Positions 22,191 through 33,520 of a stretch of 64,000 nucleotides of DNA are shown here, piece after piece; position 1 is the stretch's first letter, and each line of letters begins with the position of its first letter. The translations under genes and the position numbers were made by a program. The notes beneath the pieces were generated by a model. The model did no database searches. It was given only the letters and a program-made list of their open reading frames with translations, and was not told where the DNA came from. The DNA lies in assembly GCA_947579605.1 (NCBI GenBank), contig OX388307.1, forward strand, positions 21,677,237-21,741,236. Direction: 5' to 3'. Source of the stretch: Athripsodes cinereus (Eukaryota; Arthropoda; Insecta; Trichoptera; Leptoceridae).

Positions 22191-22566
22191 TTATTATATA
22201 TAAATTATTATTTATTATATATAAAAATCTATGGTTCTAACTATGCGTGAAAAACAGATAAAGTACCATAACACATGCTATCTCAGATAGTAAATTATTT
22301 CAAAGAAGAGCGTTGTCATGTAGATGTAGGTATTATCCTTCCAACTGTCAGTAATGCAAAATCACTCAATATGGGTGGAACGCCTAAAGAATACCTAATA
22401 ATAAAAAAAAACTGTCAGTGTCGTTTTTGTTATTATTTTGTCGTCTGACTTTCTTTTTTTTCTCTTATGGCATAACATCCTACAAGGATGATTTGCGCAA
22501 TCTGACGGTTTGCCCTCCAAGCCAATTAAAGCAAATCCATAGACAAGGCCACGTGACCTTTAATGG

Positions 22567-23165
22567 TACTTTTATCCCTCTTTTTCTTCTGTAACGTCTA
22601 TACGACTTGTGGAACTTAAGGAGCCCGAACAATAACCGGGATTTCTTCGAAATTTGTTTGAAAGATGAGGTGAGTGCAGGCCTGGGAGACGTCGTTCCAC
22701 CGAAAGGTGAATGCCAGAACTCACATCCGTAAGACGTTGATTTAAATCCGCCAACCGAACCTTCTTCCCGGTGAGAAGTGGCAGCGTGTTGCGGGACTCC
22801 CCGGCTAGGAGGCAGCTCTACGAGCGGCTCCAGAAAGAGAGAGGCTCCTACAAATTTCCTATAAGACATGGTGAGACTTTGGCCTGTAAGGACTGAATAA
22901 ATCAAACAGGAAACGCCAACCCTTGGTCCGTGACTCAAGATGTAGTAAAATCTAAGAGTCTGCTGATCATGATTGTTTCTGGAGATAGTGAAACAGTGTG
23001 TATTGACGGCACGCTCAGGGCACTGTTGGATGGTTTGGTGTTTCTTGACTAAATGTCGAGGGATACTCCGTTTCATGCAGCGCTGCGTTTCTAGTCATGC
23101 TGCCTCCCCAATGGGTCATTAATCAAAATTTAGTCAAGAGATTAGGACCAAGAAAGGTACCCGTA
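22567..23165. other. Unclassified GC-richer segment, probably old retroelement
   Basis: The stretch has a composition unlike its flanks, and minus-strand frames stay open for long spans, but the translation shows no motif I recognise. The LINE fragment that follows at 23179 suggests it may be the same element's upstream region. Confidence 0.3.
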
Positions 23166-23178
23166 ATCGACGGAGTGA

Positions 23179-23364
23179 ATGATATTTCCTAAAGATAATA
23201 ATAAGCCTCTGTCAGATCTCAAGATGTATAGTCCCATCGCCCTACTGCCTTTCTTTGGTAAGATACTTGAGATCTTGGTGAGGAATCGGCTTTCTGTGGC
23301 CTTTGCACCGGGAGATCCCACAGCCGGGGACTGTCCACAGAGCACGGCATTGATGCCTGCATGA
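23179..23364 (+). pseudogene. LINE reverse transcriptase fragment (finger region)
   Basis: Codons read NKPLSDLKMYSPIALLPFFG then KILEILVRNRLS. This is the segment before the palm domain in Jockey/R1-type reverse transcriptases, with the usual YRPI changed to YSPI. Only about 35 residues are recognisable, and it ends at a stop. Confidence 0.55.
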
Positions 23365-23575
23365 TGTGGAGGATAATAATAATAAGGAAAATATTGTACT
23401 TTCACTGCCATGTCAACACTCACGGTCATTTTGTATCTATTTTTTTTGACATATTTTCGTGAAAAAGTAATTATAATAATAAAAAAATTAAAAATAACAT
23501 TTATTCAAAATAAAACAAAATTATTATAATTCTCCACAGCATGATATTTTTTTTACATGATTCTAACTTTCAATA

Positions 23576-23848
23576 GACCATTAAAGGATGACGTCACAGA
23601 AAAATCATTGAGGGGCATCAGGCATTCCAACACAACAGACGATTACGGTGTAATATAAGGTGGAACGCCTAAAGAATACCTAATAATAAAAAAAACTGTC
23701 AGTGTCGATTTTGTTACTATTTTGTCGTCTGACTTTCTTTTTTTTCTCTTATGGCATAACATCCTACAAGGATGATTTGCGCAATCTGACTGTTTGCCCC
23801 CCAAGCAAAAGTAAATCCATAGACAAGACCACGTGACCTTTAATGGTC
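23576..23848. mobile_element. GACCATTAAAGG MITE, copy M2, TA target
   Basis: Ends GACCATTAAAGGATGACGTC and its complement CACGTGACCTTTAATGGTC, flanked by TA on both sides. About 273 bases with no coding capacity; the interior is over 90 percent like copy M3 by eye. The uninterrupted version of the target is at about 25853-25862 (TTCAATACAAATTC). TA targeting fits a Tc1/mariner-type helper, which is inference. Confidence 0.7.
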
Positions 23849-24049
23849 TATACAAATTCATAAAGAATAAGATAAGTAATAGAATAAAACTTGTTTATGG
23901 TCGTTTCAGTGAAAAAAAAAAAAATCAAAAATTATGTCGGGTAGTAATTGCTTTCATCCGTCGTCGCTAGTGATCACTATTGATGAAATACCTGTTTACA
24001 CCTTTTCATCTGGAGGATCATCCAGAGTGATCACTGAAAGTGAACAATA

Positions 24050-24321
24050 GACCATTAAAGGATGACGTCACAGAAAAATCATTGAGGGGCATCAGGCATC
24101 CCAACACAACAGACGATTACGGAGTAATATTAGGTGGAACGCCTAAAGAATACCTAATAATCAAAAATACTGTCAATGTCGATTTTGTTATTTTTTTGTT
24201 GTCTGACTTTCTTTTTTTCTCTTATGGCATAACATCCTACAAGGATGATTTGCGCAATCTGACTGTTTGCCCCCCAAGCAAAAGCAAATCCATAGACAAG
24301 ACCACGTGACCTTTAATGGTC
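24050..24321. mobile_element. GACCATTAAAGG MITE, copy M3, TA target
   Basis: Same structure as M2, flanked by TA at 24048-24049 and 24322-24323. It sits in the opposite end of repeat A, at GTGAACAA/TTGTGAAC. Copy B at about 26050 carries the uninterrupted GTGAACAAATGTGAAC. Confidence 0.7.
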
Positions 24322-24521
24322 TATTGTGAACACCTTTTTAATTTTACTACCCCGTATTATAATAAATTTTGCAGTCTTAGTTCAACATGCATGATATTTC
24401 TATAATTATACCTAAATAAAGAACCAAAAGTGGCCAGCCTAATAAAAAAAGTTGAATAACAATATATAAATTCCATTAAATAATACCGTTACACATGTTT
24501 GTGCGTAACGCTTTTACGTAA

Positions 24522-25292
24522 TGGGGTGTTCACATTTGGCGAATATCGCCAGCCGAATTTCAAAATATAACGCCAGGCGAAAAAACAAAATTCGCCGTAC
24601 GCCCATTGATCGTCACACCTGTTCACACAAGTCCACCGATATAGAAACGATCTGTCAGATCATCACCTATCTACATAGTTAATATTGCAATCTTAATCTA
24701 TAAAACAAAATATTATATAAATTAAATGGATATTTTTTCTACATCTATTAGGATTGTTATTCCTGAACATCTGTGTAAGTATTAATATGATTTTATGTAG
24801 CTGTCATACTGACTTTTAAAGTACCTATAGCCTAGATGGCGGCCATTTTGTTTTGGTTGTCCAGGCTTACTATGTAGATAGGTGATGGTCAGATGCGCTT
24901 TGATTTTGACACTGTTTTCAAAATGGCGTCGACATGGAGATCGCGAAGTGTTTATTTTTAGTCGTAAATGTTATAGTAGAGGTTATAAGGCGCCTTTTAA
25001 TTAAGGAAACAAACGCCACAAACCAACAAAAAAGATAACAGCTGTCACGAAGCGGGAAACATTATAAAATTTATAGGTTATAAAGCTTTTACCATATATA
25101 CAAACGCCGCGCATATCTGCGCATGTGCAAATCGTTCAATCGGCCGAGAAAGTTGGAAGGTGGTCAACTCGAGACGATATCGTTTCTACTGGTTTTTATC
25201 GTTTCAGACTAGCTGTCATTTTGTTCACACGGTTCAAATGGCTGGCGATATTTTGGTGCCCTAGCGATATTCGCCAAAGTGAGAACACCACA
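24522..25292. mobile_element. Non-autonomous DNA transposon with TAA target duplication
   Basis: Left end TGGGGTGTTCACATTTGGCG continues AATATCGCCAG; the right end complement reads TGTGGTGTTCTCACTTTGGC then GAATATCGCTAG. TAA flanks both sides (24519-24521, 25293-25295), again suggesting a PIF/Harbinger-like helper. No transposase remains. A second inverted pair is nested inside at 24655-24896. Confidence 0.6.
24655..24896. repeat. Nested inverted repeat (CATCACCTATCTACATAGT)
   Basis: The 19-base word CATCACCTATCTACATAGT at 24661-24679 is exactly complemented at about 24871-24889, with near matches extending outward (CAGATCATC / CTGACCATC). About 240 bases, likely an independent MITE. It includes GATGGCGGCCATTTTGTTTT. 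Confidence 0.55.
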
Positions 25293-25596
25293 TAACGGTG
25301 GACACGCGGAGATAATAATTTTTTTAACAAATTTGGCAATAATGCACATCTTATAAAAGGAAAAATAATGAGATCGTTTGTTATTTTTTGTAACATCTCT
25401 ATATTTTCTTAGTGCTGTGTAGACATTGAAACTCTGTGTGGAGTGGAAAGCGATTTTAATTTCTATAATTTAAATTTAATAGCTGTAAAGCGATGTAAAA
25501 TGAATAACTTTGATTAATCGATATCAAAACATTTAACTTTAAATCATAAATTATTCCGAAATGACATTCATTTATTTTTTAATGCAGATTACAAGT

Positions 25597-26070
25597 AAAG
25601 TAGCATTCACATTGCTTCACTTTGGATGATCATCCAGAGTGTCAGGGTCAAACCTGTTCATCGAAAGTGAACACGTCTGTTCACATTTGTTCATCCTATG
25701 CTTTCACTGCCATGTCAACACTCTTCACATGATGTATGTAGTTTGACGTATTTTCGAATAAAAATAATTAAATTCAAAAATGGAAAAAAACACTTAAAAT
25801 AAATTAATATAGCTCTCGACTGCATAATAATTTTGTACAGGATTCTGACATTCAATACAAATTCATAGAGAATAATGCAAATAATAAGATAAAACTTGTT
25901 TATGGTCGTTTCTGTGAAAGGACCTTTCATCAAAATTATGACGAGTGGTAATCTCTTTCCTCCGTCATCGCTAGTGATCACTAGCGATGAAACGCCCGTT
26001 CACACCTGTTCATCTTGGAGGATCATCATGAGTGATCACTGAAAGTGAACAAATGTGAACGCCCCTTAAG
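25597..26070. repeat. Dispersed repeat B with imperfect inverted ends
   Basis: Left GTAGCATTCACATTGCTTCA CTTT pairs loosely with the complement of the right end GAAAGTGAACAAATGTGAAC. Internal GATCATC words repeat near both ends. It is the uninterrupted homologue of repeat A. The structure suggests a non-autonomous DNA transposon of unknown family. Confidence 0.5.
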
Positions 26071-26347
26071 AAGACACTGGTTTTTCTCAAATCAGCAATG
26101 ATTTTGGGCCTTTCCTCTATAATATGTTCATGTCTATGGTATATTTATTATTCTTATGTGTATCTATGACTAACCTCAAATTAAACGTCAAAACCTTGTT
26201 AAAACGTTATTTTTTGATAGCAGAAATTAATTAATATTTTCTGAGTAGTTAGGTTTTGCTTTTGATACATATTTATCTGAAATATAAACGACGCCGCATT
26301 GTGATCATAATATACAGTGGTATCGGATATTCAGCTAGATACAAATC

Positions 26348-27194
26348 ATGCCGAAAGTTCGTAGAAGTAGAAAGTCTCCTCCTGACGGATGGGAATTGAT
26401 AGAACCGACTTTGGAAGAACTGGAACAGAAAATGCGAGAAGGTAAAGCTTTAACATATTGTTCAATTCCACTATAAAGTTACTAGACCATTAGATATACC
26501 TATATCACTAAATAAAAGTACTACTTGGTTGCTCTTTGATATATCCATTGTTTTTACTATACAACCTGATTAACTTAAAGCATCTTATCCATATTTTTAA
26601 TAACATATGTGTATGACATTTTATTTTGTTGTATATTGGTAATCCGTTATACATTGATTGGTTTGCTTTTTGTGATGTATTGTTTGAAAATGTTAACTGT
26701 ATATTTCTTCAAGATTTCTTAAATAAAATAATAATCTGTACTGATTATACCACTATTTCTGCTTAAAAGCAAAGTATCAGAGATCAAATTTAATAAATAT
26801 TTCACTTAAAAGTCATTTAGTATTTAAAAGATTATTTTATCTTATGTTTGTAGCCGAAACAGAACCTCACGAAGGCAAGAGAAAACAAGAATCACTGTGG
26901 CCAATATTTAAAATACATTATCAAAAATCAAGATACATCTATGACTTATTTTATCGAAGAAAAGCCATCAGTCGAGAGCTATATAACTATTGTGTAAACG
27001 AAAAAATTGCCGATGGTAATCTTATTGCCAAGTGGAAGAAAGTCGGCTATGAAAACCTTTGCTGTTTGAGATGTATTCAAACAAGAGACACTAACTTTGG
27101 AACAAATTGCATATGCAGAGTGCCTAAAAGCAAATTAGAGGAAGGTAGGATAGTGGAGTGTGTACATTGTGGGTGCAGGGGATGTTCAGGATAA
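26348..27194 (+). CDS. BUD31: BUD31/G10 homologue, spliceosome-associated protein
   Basis: Two exons, 26348-26441 and 26854-27194, joined over a 412-bp intron with GT at 26442 and AG at 26852-26853, give 144 residues, the family's normal length. The start [20 protein letters not shown] and the end [20 protein letters not shown] to HCGCRGCSG are near-invariant across eukaryotes. The C-terminal cysteines form the zinc clusters known from this family. The protein is a component of the active spliceosome in the nucleus and is usually essential. The split alanine codon (G/CC) confirms the junction. It has no operon-like partner; the nearest gene, an innexin, is convergent. AATAAA at 27501 is a candidate polyadenylation signal. 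Very sure of identity. Confidence 0.97.
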
Positions 27195-28513
27195 TCTGGT
27201 TTAACATATTTTGTATGTGAAAGAAACGATTTAGTAATAACCAATTTGATTTACTTTGTTAATTGACCCAGCTTTTTTTTAGCTGGGAGAAATTTTCTGT
27301 ACCACGGATTCTGTGTTGTATTTAATGTTATTTATAACATAGAGAAAATATTTTGTGTTCCCTCACATTGGTCTTTACATGTTGAGTACACAAATTATTA
27401 TAATTGCTTGACCATGTAGTTTGTATACAGTAATTTGCCACTGTTATAAAATTCATATTCAGGCAAAATCGTATAAGTCTGTATATGATTACTAAAAAAT
27501 AATAAAAATGTAATGTATCTTCAATTAGAATAAGCTTTCTATTATTATTTTAACATAAAGACTCAAAGCATACAGGCATCTGAGTAATGTTTTATCTGTC
27601 ATAAGAAAAAAGTTATTGATAATTACAAAATGCGATGAAGTTAAAACTAGTTCGTAAGGTTTCATTCAAATGGGTAATAATTACTGAGATGCGATGTAAA
27701 AATAAATTAATTTAGTTATTGACATTGCATTTTTCTTTTCATTCTACATTTAAATCTTTCTACATAATACATTCACTGCTAGTAAGACTTACATATCGAT
27801 CACCCAATCCTACGGACAAAACATGGGGTAGTAAATCTATCGTAATTTTTTTTAATATATAGAACCTTGTTCGGGTTTCATAGGACTTCAATAAACAATT
27901 GAAATAGTAAAAGGCAGTTAATAGACGTAATATTTATTAACTATTATCACATATGTAACAACCTTAATAAAAAAGATAGCATATATAGAATTTAACTGCT
28001 CATACTAAATTAAACTTAACAATCAACCAATTGTGGTTTCTGAATTGTCTACCATCAAGTAAGGCTTTGGATTATCAATTTTATTTAGATTGTCACTTTT
28101 TCGGTGCTATATAAATTGTCATATTATTTTGTCTTTAGGTATTCCGGTCTAGAGTTTTTCAAGTAGTAATTTTACTCGTTTAACACCAAGAGGCTCATCA
28201 TTGCTATATATAATGTATGAAAAAAGTTAACAGTATCTAGCGTTTTTCCTACATTACAAATTTCTTAATTGCCAAATCAGTTTTCACCAAAATACAACTG
28301 TGTAACGTTAAATTATTTAGTTTGGTGTACATTTTCTGATGCAGCACAAACCTAGATCCATTTTAAAAATTAAAACAAAATAAATACATTAAGTATCTCA
28401 AAATTGACAATGCACCATTTCTGAATCTATTTATTATTGATTTTTTTTATTGTTTCTATTAGGTTTTAGTACTAAAACAAATACAACTTTAAAAGACGAG
28501 AGACAAAAAATAT
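27195..28513. other. BUD31 3' region and AT-rich spacer
   Basis: Contains candidate polyadenylation signals (AATAAA near 27501 and 27701). No further coding sequence is recognised. Confidence 0.5.
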
Positions 28514-28707
28514 GTATATATGGAAGGAGACACAATTGGTTTTAGTTTTACTTAATATTTAATTGAATAGTGACCTGATTTTTTGACTTATAAAGTCATT
28601 GTCAAACTAATCACTAGTATGACAATAATTTTATAAGTCAAAACCAGGTCACTATTCAATGAAATATTAAGTAAAACTAAAACCAATTGTGTTTTCTTCC
28701 ATATATA
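28514..28707. mobile_element. Long hairpin MITE (about 90-base arms)
   Basis: TATATATGGAAGGAGACACA ATTGGTTTTAGTTTTACTTA on the left is mirrored by the complement ending at 28707, with only a few mismatches, around a 15-base loop near 28606-28620. Outer bases are TA-rich, so a TA target is possible. It has no coding capacity and lies between BUD31 and the innexin. Confidence 0.7.
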
Positions 28708-29515
28708 AACATGGATTTTTACAAAATAAACGTTGACTGAATAAATACAAAAAATATGTTTAAGATGTGTGTTTACATTGACTTTTTTTGATATTGAGAA
28801 GATAGCTTCACAAAAATTGAACATTAGTAGTTCAATTTAACACTAAAAACAACATTGGCTCTTACAACTTACTAAACAATAGCACTTAGGAACTAATCAC
28901 ATGAAAAAAATATATTTATAAAATATTATAGCCATAAATACAATAGTTGGGTAGGTACATTAGCTTTGACTTATCTTACTCACACCTTTAGCTTTCTATC
29001 AAAATCTATTTTTGTGTAATAACTCTTTAATATTCTCAGTCACTAGAAAGTGAACCCCAAAATGATACACAAAGCTTATTATAACAAAATTACTTTCTAT
29101 GAACATTGAAAGTATATTACATACAGTAGGTATTTATTGGTAGACACTATTTACCAACAGCAAAAATAATGTTAGATTAATTAAATAGGTAATGTTTTAA
29201 TAATCAGTCTATTTAAGAACACAGCGTTGAATTATTTTTATATTAAATGCCCTTATCGTCCTACCATTAAATTTCTTGTTAAGAAAAAACTTCTTTCTTT
29301 GCATTAGAGGAAATCAGAATCTTTCTCTGCATTGGGAAGTGTTAATCGATGACATTATAATAAAATGCAAGACATCTCTCCCAACAATAGATCAAATAGT
29401 AGAAAAGTGTATATTTTATTAAACCTATTATGGATTTCTACCACTTACACAATGAATTATTTATTTATGAGTGACGTACGTATATAACAGTGAGACTAAA
29501 AGTTAATTGATTATT
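28708..29515. other. AT-rich spacer
   Basis: No supported feature; possibly part of the innexin 3' untranslated region nearer to 29900. Confidence 0.45.
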
Positions 29516-29673
29516 TTGAAAACAACCAAATTATCATAGAAGTTCTATGACACTTTGGTTGTTTTCGAAACAATTGATTCAATTGAGGTGGTTTACTGGA
29601 AGATCAAAAGAATAACAATGTAACCATGCAACCAGTATGGTATCTTTGTCGTCCTCCCAGTAAACACCTCAAT
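29516..29673. repeat. Two adjacent hairpins downstream of the innexin
   Basis: Hairpin one: GAAAACAACCAAA and TTTGGTTGTTTTC (29516-29570) with an inner TCATAGAA/TTCTATGA stem. Hairpin two: TTGAGGTGGTTTACTGG (29584) and CCAGTAAACACCTCAA (ending 29673). The innexin stop is only 260 bases away, so these may be transcribed in its 3' region. Confidence 0.55.
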
Positions 29674-29928
29674 TTTTTTGATAAGTGCATACAATATCCT
29701 GGAAAAGGATGATATCCTAGTTAACAATAGCATAACTTATATTTCAAGTTATTTAAAATGTTTTCTCGTAATGTTAACACTAAAACATTAAATTCAATTA
29801 TTAATTCAGCTAGTTTATCCAAACAAGTGTTATTGTATTTAAAAATAATAGAGGAAGTATTTTATTCTTACGCCCTACTAATAACTAAATAGGTACTTAA
29901 AATAAATATTAAAAAAAAAATAACTCCA

Positions 29929-31943
29929 TTACACAAACTCCACCTTTTTGCCTTTTTCTAATTCTTGACCCAGGAGAATCACCAATTCTTTATATGCAAA
30001 GATGTTCATGTTCTTACCAACCTGATTCAACAAAAACCAGTCACTTACGGAGAAAGTATTAATAATGTTGTAAATGTAATATTGAGGAGCTGACTTTGTC
30101 TGGACCATTATTGAATAAGTACGAATACAAGGACACATGAATACAAGCATTCGATATATCAAAGCCATAGCTGAGATCGCAGACAAAATAATCAACCAAA
30201 ACCACAGGAATAAAAATATTTTTTCATGCACAATATTAAGAGGAAGCACACAAAGTTGATCAAACATTTGAACTCCACCTGAAGGTCCATACAGACGAAA
30301 AGTGCATTTGGAGACCTTTGGAAACACAATATCCATGGGGCTGACTTTTTTCGGATCCCAGTTACCTTGCTGGTAGTTCCAAAACATAATACCATATAGT
30401 TTGAAGTTTCCACCGAGAAATATGTCAAGAATAAATATTTGTCCAACCTGGAAAATAAGTTTTAAAAGTGAGTACCTTAGAAGTGCAGGAAATATTGATG
30501 TACTGCTTATTCTATCAATGTTGTTTTTGTTAGTTCTAAAATAAAATACATACCGAATTCAAAAAGTTGAGCAACTCACAGAAAGCAAACTGGTACGCAT
30601 ACATGTTTTTAGTGTGCAAACTAACATCCATAAAATATCTAACGAGTGTTTGTTTTTTAACTTCTGTCCATTCTTCAGGTGTTAGAGGGCAATCTAGAAT
30701 AATATATTTGAAACATTATTATCTATATAACTTTCATTTAGGGACTATGTAAAAGTATACAGAATACAAATCAACAAAGAAAATTGCCATTGTATTTTAG
30801 TGTTTTCTCTGGCACTACAGCAGTTCCAGTATGCATTTTCTCCATTATTATGACTACACTATTATGATTATTAACGCAAAAATGTATGGTATACTTAATT
30901 TTTTTTAAAGTTTATTAAATAGTGCATAAGTATGCCATATTTATACAACTTACTAAGTTTATCTGTCAGTCCTTTCACTTTGTGTCCTTCAAAAATTTTC
31001 CAAATTAAATGTGGTGTGTAGAAAAACATGGCTTGTAGTGGAAGTAATAAATAAACCCACTGATAATAACGATGGCGCATCTCCTTTTCTCCTGGTACAC
31101 TGGGACCAATACCCGCATGGGCCATGTCTCTACCCACCTCACCTAAAACAGTTGAAATGTGAACATTATGCATGATTAGACCAAGTCAAGAATGTTATTT
31201 TTATCTTAAAATTTATAACGAATGTTCTTTGGCTCAGTTAGACTGAGCTACAAAGTTAAATTTCACAAATGTTCCAGTACAAAACTTCACTATCATGAAA
31301 TTTAATATACAAGAATAAAAGATATGACAGTCAAACAGGACTGACTTCTTAATAGGGCTCCAATAAAAATACATTTTTTTTATAAATAGATATATAAAAA
31401 CATAGAAAAAAACTTGACTGGAATTTCTGTATTTTCTGCTATTTACAAGCATCTATAAACACTCCAAATATTATATAGTATTTTCGGGCACTAATTAGGG
31501 ACCCTAAACATTTACTATTCCTGAAGCCTCGCGGTAGCTATGTACTGGTAAGTAAGGACATGACAAATTGCTTCGAAGCTATCACAATGTGATTTTTTTA
31601 CTTTGAGAAAATTAATGAAAATAAGATCATACTGCAGTAGATGATTAAAGAGGGAAGGATCATGACGACGAGAAATAACTTAATTACCTGTGAAATGATT
31701 CATAGACGTGTAAGTTCCAAATATCCAACAAAAACTATTGACCGCATCTTTGATTCTGTCGTCTCTACCTATACAGCGTATGGGTTCTCCAACAAATTGA
31801 GTTGTGGTGATGGTGATGAAAAAAGCGGATAACATAAGAACAGTCACTCTATAATGCAGCCTGAACACATTGTTGTCCGTACACAAATTCTGAATTTTGC
31901 ACCAGCTTACCAAAGAGCTGAACACTCCAACCGGATTACCCAT
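29929..31943 (-). CDS. Innexin (gap-junction channel subunit), inx2-like
   Basis: Four exons on the minus strand: 31943-31688, 31142-30954, 30693-30554 and 30447-29929, all GT-AG, total 367 residues. Seen: CTDNNVFRLHYRVTVLML then first membrane segment (about 30-50); extracellular loop 1 with two cysteines (57, 72); the innexin signature YYQWV; second membrane segment LLPLQAMFFYTP; cytoplasmic loop; CELLNF and GQIFILDIFLGGNF; extracellular loop 2 with KCTFRLYGPSGG and QLCVLPLN; fourth membrane segment FLFLWFWLIILSAISAMA; short tail ending KKVEFV. Innexins form hexameric hemichannels and gap junctions at the plasma membrane. The WFLL-x-QVGKN phrase is closest to my memory of inx2, but the sequence is divergent (MNHFTG where others have PNRLTG) and the paralogue is not certain. 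Upstream non-coding exons were not sought successfully. Confidence 0.93.
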
Positions 31944-32404
31944 AATAGTTCCACTGAAACGACTGTAACTTACCGCGACTTAATAAAATGATTTAAATAT
32001 ACCAGCAGTAACAGGACTATTTGGTAAATAAACAGGTAGACCATAAGAGAAACTAAAACGAAGTTCACAACCACCCGAACGCCACCGCCGGAACTTCTCG
32101 ATGCAGGAAGTCAAAAACTCAAACTCGATGATGCCGAAGACAAACGATCCAACATCCAAAGTTGCGCAAGCGACATCGGCGGTACAGAATAAACCAATCG
32201 TGAGTAGATAAATTGTAGTTACAAAAAAAGACACCCAATCAGAATCTGATTATTTTTTTGTCATTCAATTTCATTCAAAAAAAAAAAATCATATAATATT
32301 CCCGAAAAATATGCCGCTGAGGATGTGATTAAGTACATTCTCTTCTAATCTGTTAAGGTGACCAACTATTTTTTGTTCAAAAACAGTACACTTTGCAAGT
32401 ATTT
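31944..32404. other. Innexin upstream region
   Basis: A minus-strand frame 32234-31980 begins MSFFVTTIYLLTIGLFCTAD and is hydrophobic at its start, but it resembles no family I know and stops 37 bases before the innexin ATG. It may be part of the 5' leader. Confidence 0.35.
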
Positions 32405-33085
32405 CATAGGTGAAAAAAGAAGAAAGAAAACTTTATTTTCTTTTAAAAATATATTTTTCTTCGGAGTGGATTTTTTTGCTAAATGAGGATGTTCGTCTAA
32501 TAATGTAGCCACATCCGAACAACTTTGATTTTGCGTATTAAATTTGACTGTTAAGACGACAGATAATGTTTTTACAGAAGGTTGCGACTTCTCACTGCTC
32601 CAATAATCATTCCCTAGTGAAAATATCCTTTCAACAGCAGCATTAGTGCCTGGACAACATAAGGAAATTTCTGTTAAAACTTTTAAATTTTCATGTGGGA
32701 TATTTTCTACTCTAAAATGCCGAAAGATTTCTACTCATCTTTTGTCAAGTTCTATTTTCTCATCGCTCCATTTCTTCAATTTTTCTTCATTTAAATATAA
32801 ATTTACTCTTCGAATTTCTTCAAAGAGAAATTTGTCATTAATAACAATATCTTTTACATCCTTCATTACAAATTCGACTGCTGAAGAAACTTCTTTCCAT
32901 TCAATTTCACTAAGTATTTAGAAGGGTCCATTTGAAACAATTTAATGCTCTAAAGTTTACTATCCATTCTTCCATATATTCATAGCAAATTTTAGAAAAA
33001 AAATTAACTTCTTTTAAAAAATCAATTTTTATTCCGGGATTGGTTCTTCCAAAACGGTCAGTCAAAATCACTGTCAACATAGTTT
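32405..33085 (-). pseudogene. hAT-family transposase relic (C-terminal dimerisation region)
   Basis: Minus-strand codons give MLTVILTDRFGRTNPGIKID, FFSKICYEYMEEW, then after stops EVSSAVEFVMKDVKDIVIND, LNEEKLKKWSDEKIELDKR, and finally LTEISLCCPGTNAAVERIFS then LGNDYWSSEKS. The last phrase (PGTNAAVERIFS) is the hallmark of the hAT dimerisation domain, as in domesticated and free hAT transposases. Several stop codons and at least one frame change show it is dead. No terminal repeats were identified. Confidence 0.75.
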
Positions 33086-33315
33086 TTAATATTTAATTAA
33101 TTAAATTGAAATAAAATAATCTAAAAAAATGTTTTTGAAATACAAATGAGTATAAAATTATACAAATGAGTAGGTACTTTCAGAATACAGGATTTGAAAA
33201 GAGTACGGTTTGCGAAAAGAAGTACAAAACTCAGTAAATAATATTTGGTCACCTTAATTCTGTTCTTCTCAAGACCATCCACTCGTTTGCGAGTGATTTA
33301 GGTGTGATTCAGTAC

Positions 33316-33520
33316 TTTTTTTTTTTTTTTGAAAAGATATATCTGGGTTTTTGTTATAAACCCAAATACAACCTTATTCACCTTTCACAGTAATCTAAAT
33401 CTAAAAGCTTGTGTCGTGAAAGGGGAGTTTGCCGGCACCTGGGATCGAACCCCGGACCCCTTGTTCACAAGGCCGAGACTCTACCTCCAGGTTACCGACG
33501 AACTCCGTTATTGTTCCGGG
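33316..33520 (-). repeat. tRNA-like SINE, copy T1, with A tail
   Basis: On the minus strand: GGTAACCTGGAGGTAGAGTC (A-box-like), GGTCCGGGGTTCGATCCCAG (B-box, GGTTCGATCC), GTGCCGGCAAACTCCCCTTT, CACGACACAAGCTTTTAG, TTTATAACAAAAACCCAGAT and a run of 14 A. Copy T2 at 54050 shows the same body and tail. A tRNA-derived head followed by an unrelated tail is the definition of this SINE class. Confidence 0.7.

Larger units (their letters stand above)
21837..22566. mobile_element. Rearranged member of the GACCATTAAAGG MITE family
   Basis: Begins GACCATTAAAGGATGACGTC and ends with the complementary CACGTGACCTTTAATGGT. The right 190 bases (GGTGGAACGCCTAAAGAATA to the end) match the compact copies at 23576 and 24050. 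The left interior has been replaced by a 2 x 50 bp tandem duplication and by the segment at 22020-22190. A clean TA target duplication is not visible here. Confidence 0.5.
23395..24340. repeat. Dispersed repeat A, split by two MITE insertions
   Basis: ACTTTCACTGCCATGTCAAC, TTCATAAAGAATAAGATAAG, TTGTTTATGGTCGTTTC, TCGCTAGTGATCACT, GGAGGATCATCCAGAGTGAT and CACTGAAAGTGAACAA follow in the same order as in copy B at 25597-26070. MITEs are inserted at 23576-23848 and at 24050-24321. Comparison with copy B gives the empty sites. Confidence 0.65.

Noticed and set aside
22480..23076. A 198-codon minus-strand open frame
   Set aside because: It runs across the end of a MITE into unrelated repeat sequence and shows no family motif.
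24040..24309. An 89-codon frame
   Set aside because: It lies wholly within MITE copy M3 and its flank; the same region in M2 is not open in that frame.
31980..32234. A small secreted or membrane protein next to the innexin
   Set aside because: Hydrophobic start only; no homology, no conserved cysteines, and it lies in the probable innexin leader.
33429..33510. A tRNA gene
   Set aside because: The B box is good, but the acceptor stem does not close and the sequence continues into a tail shared with another copy, so it is a SINE.
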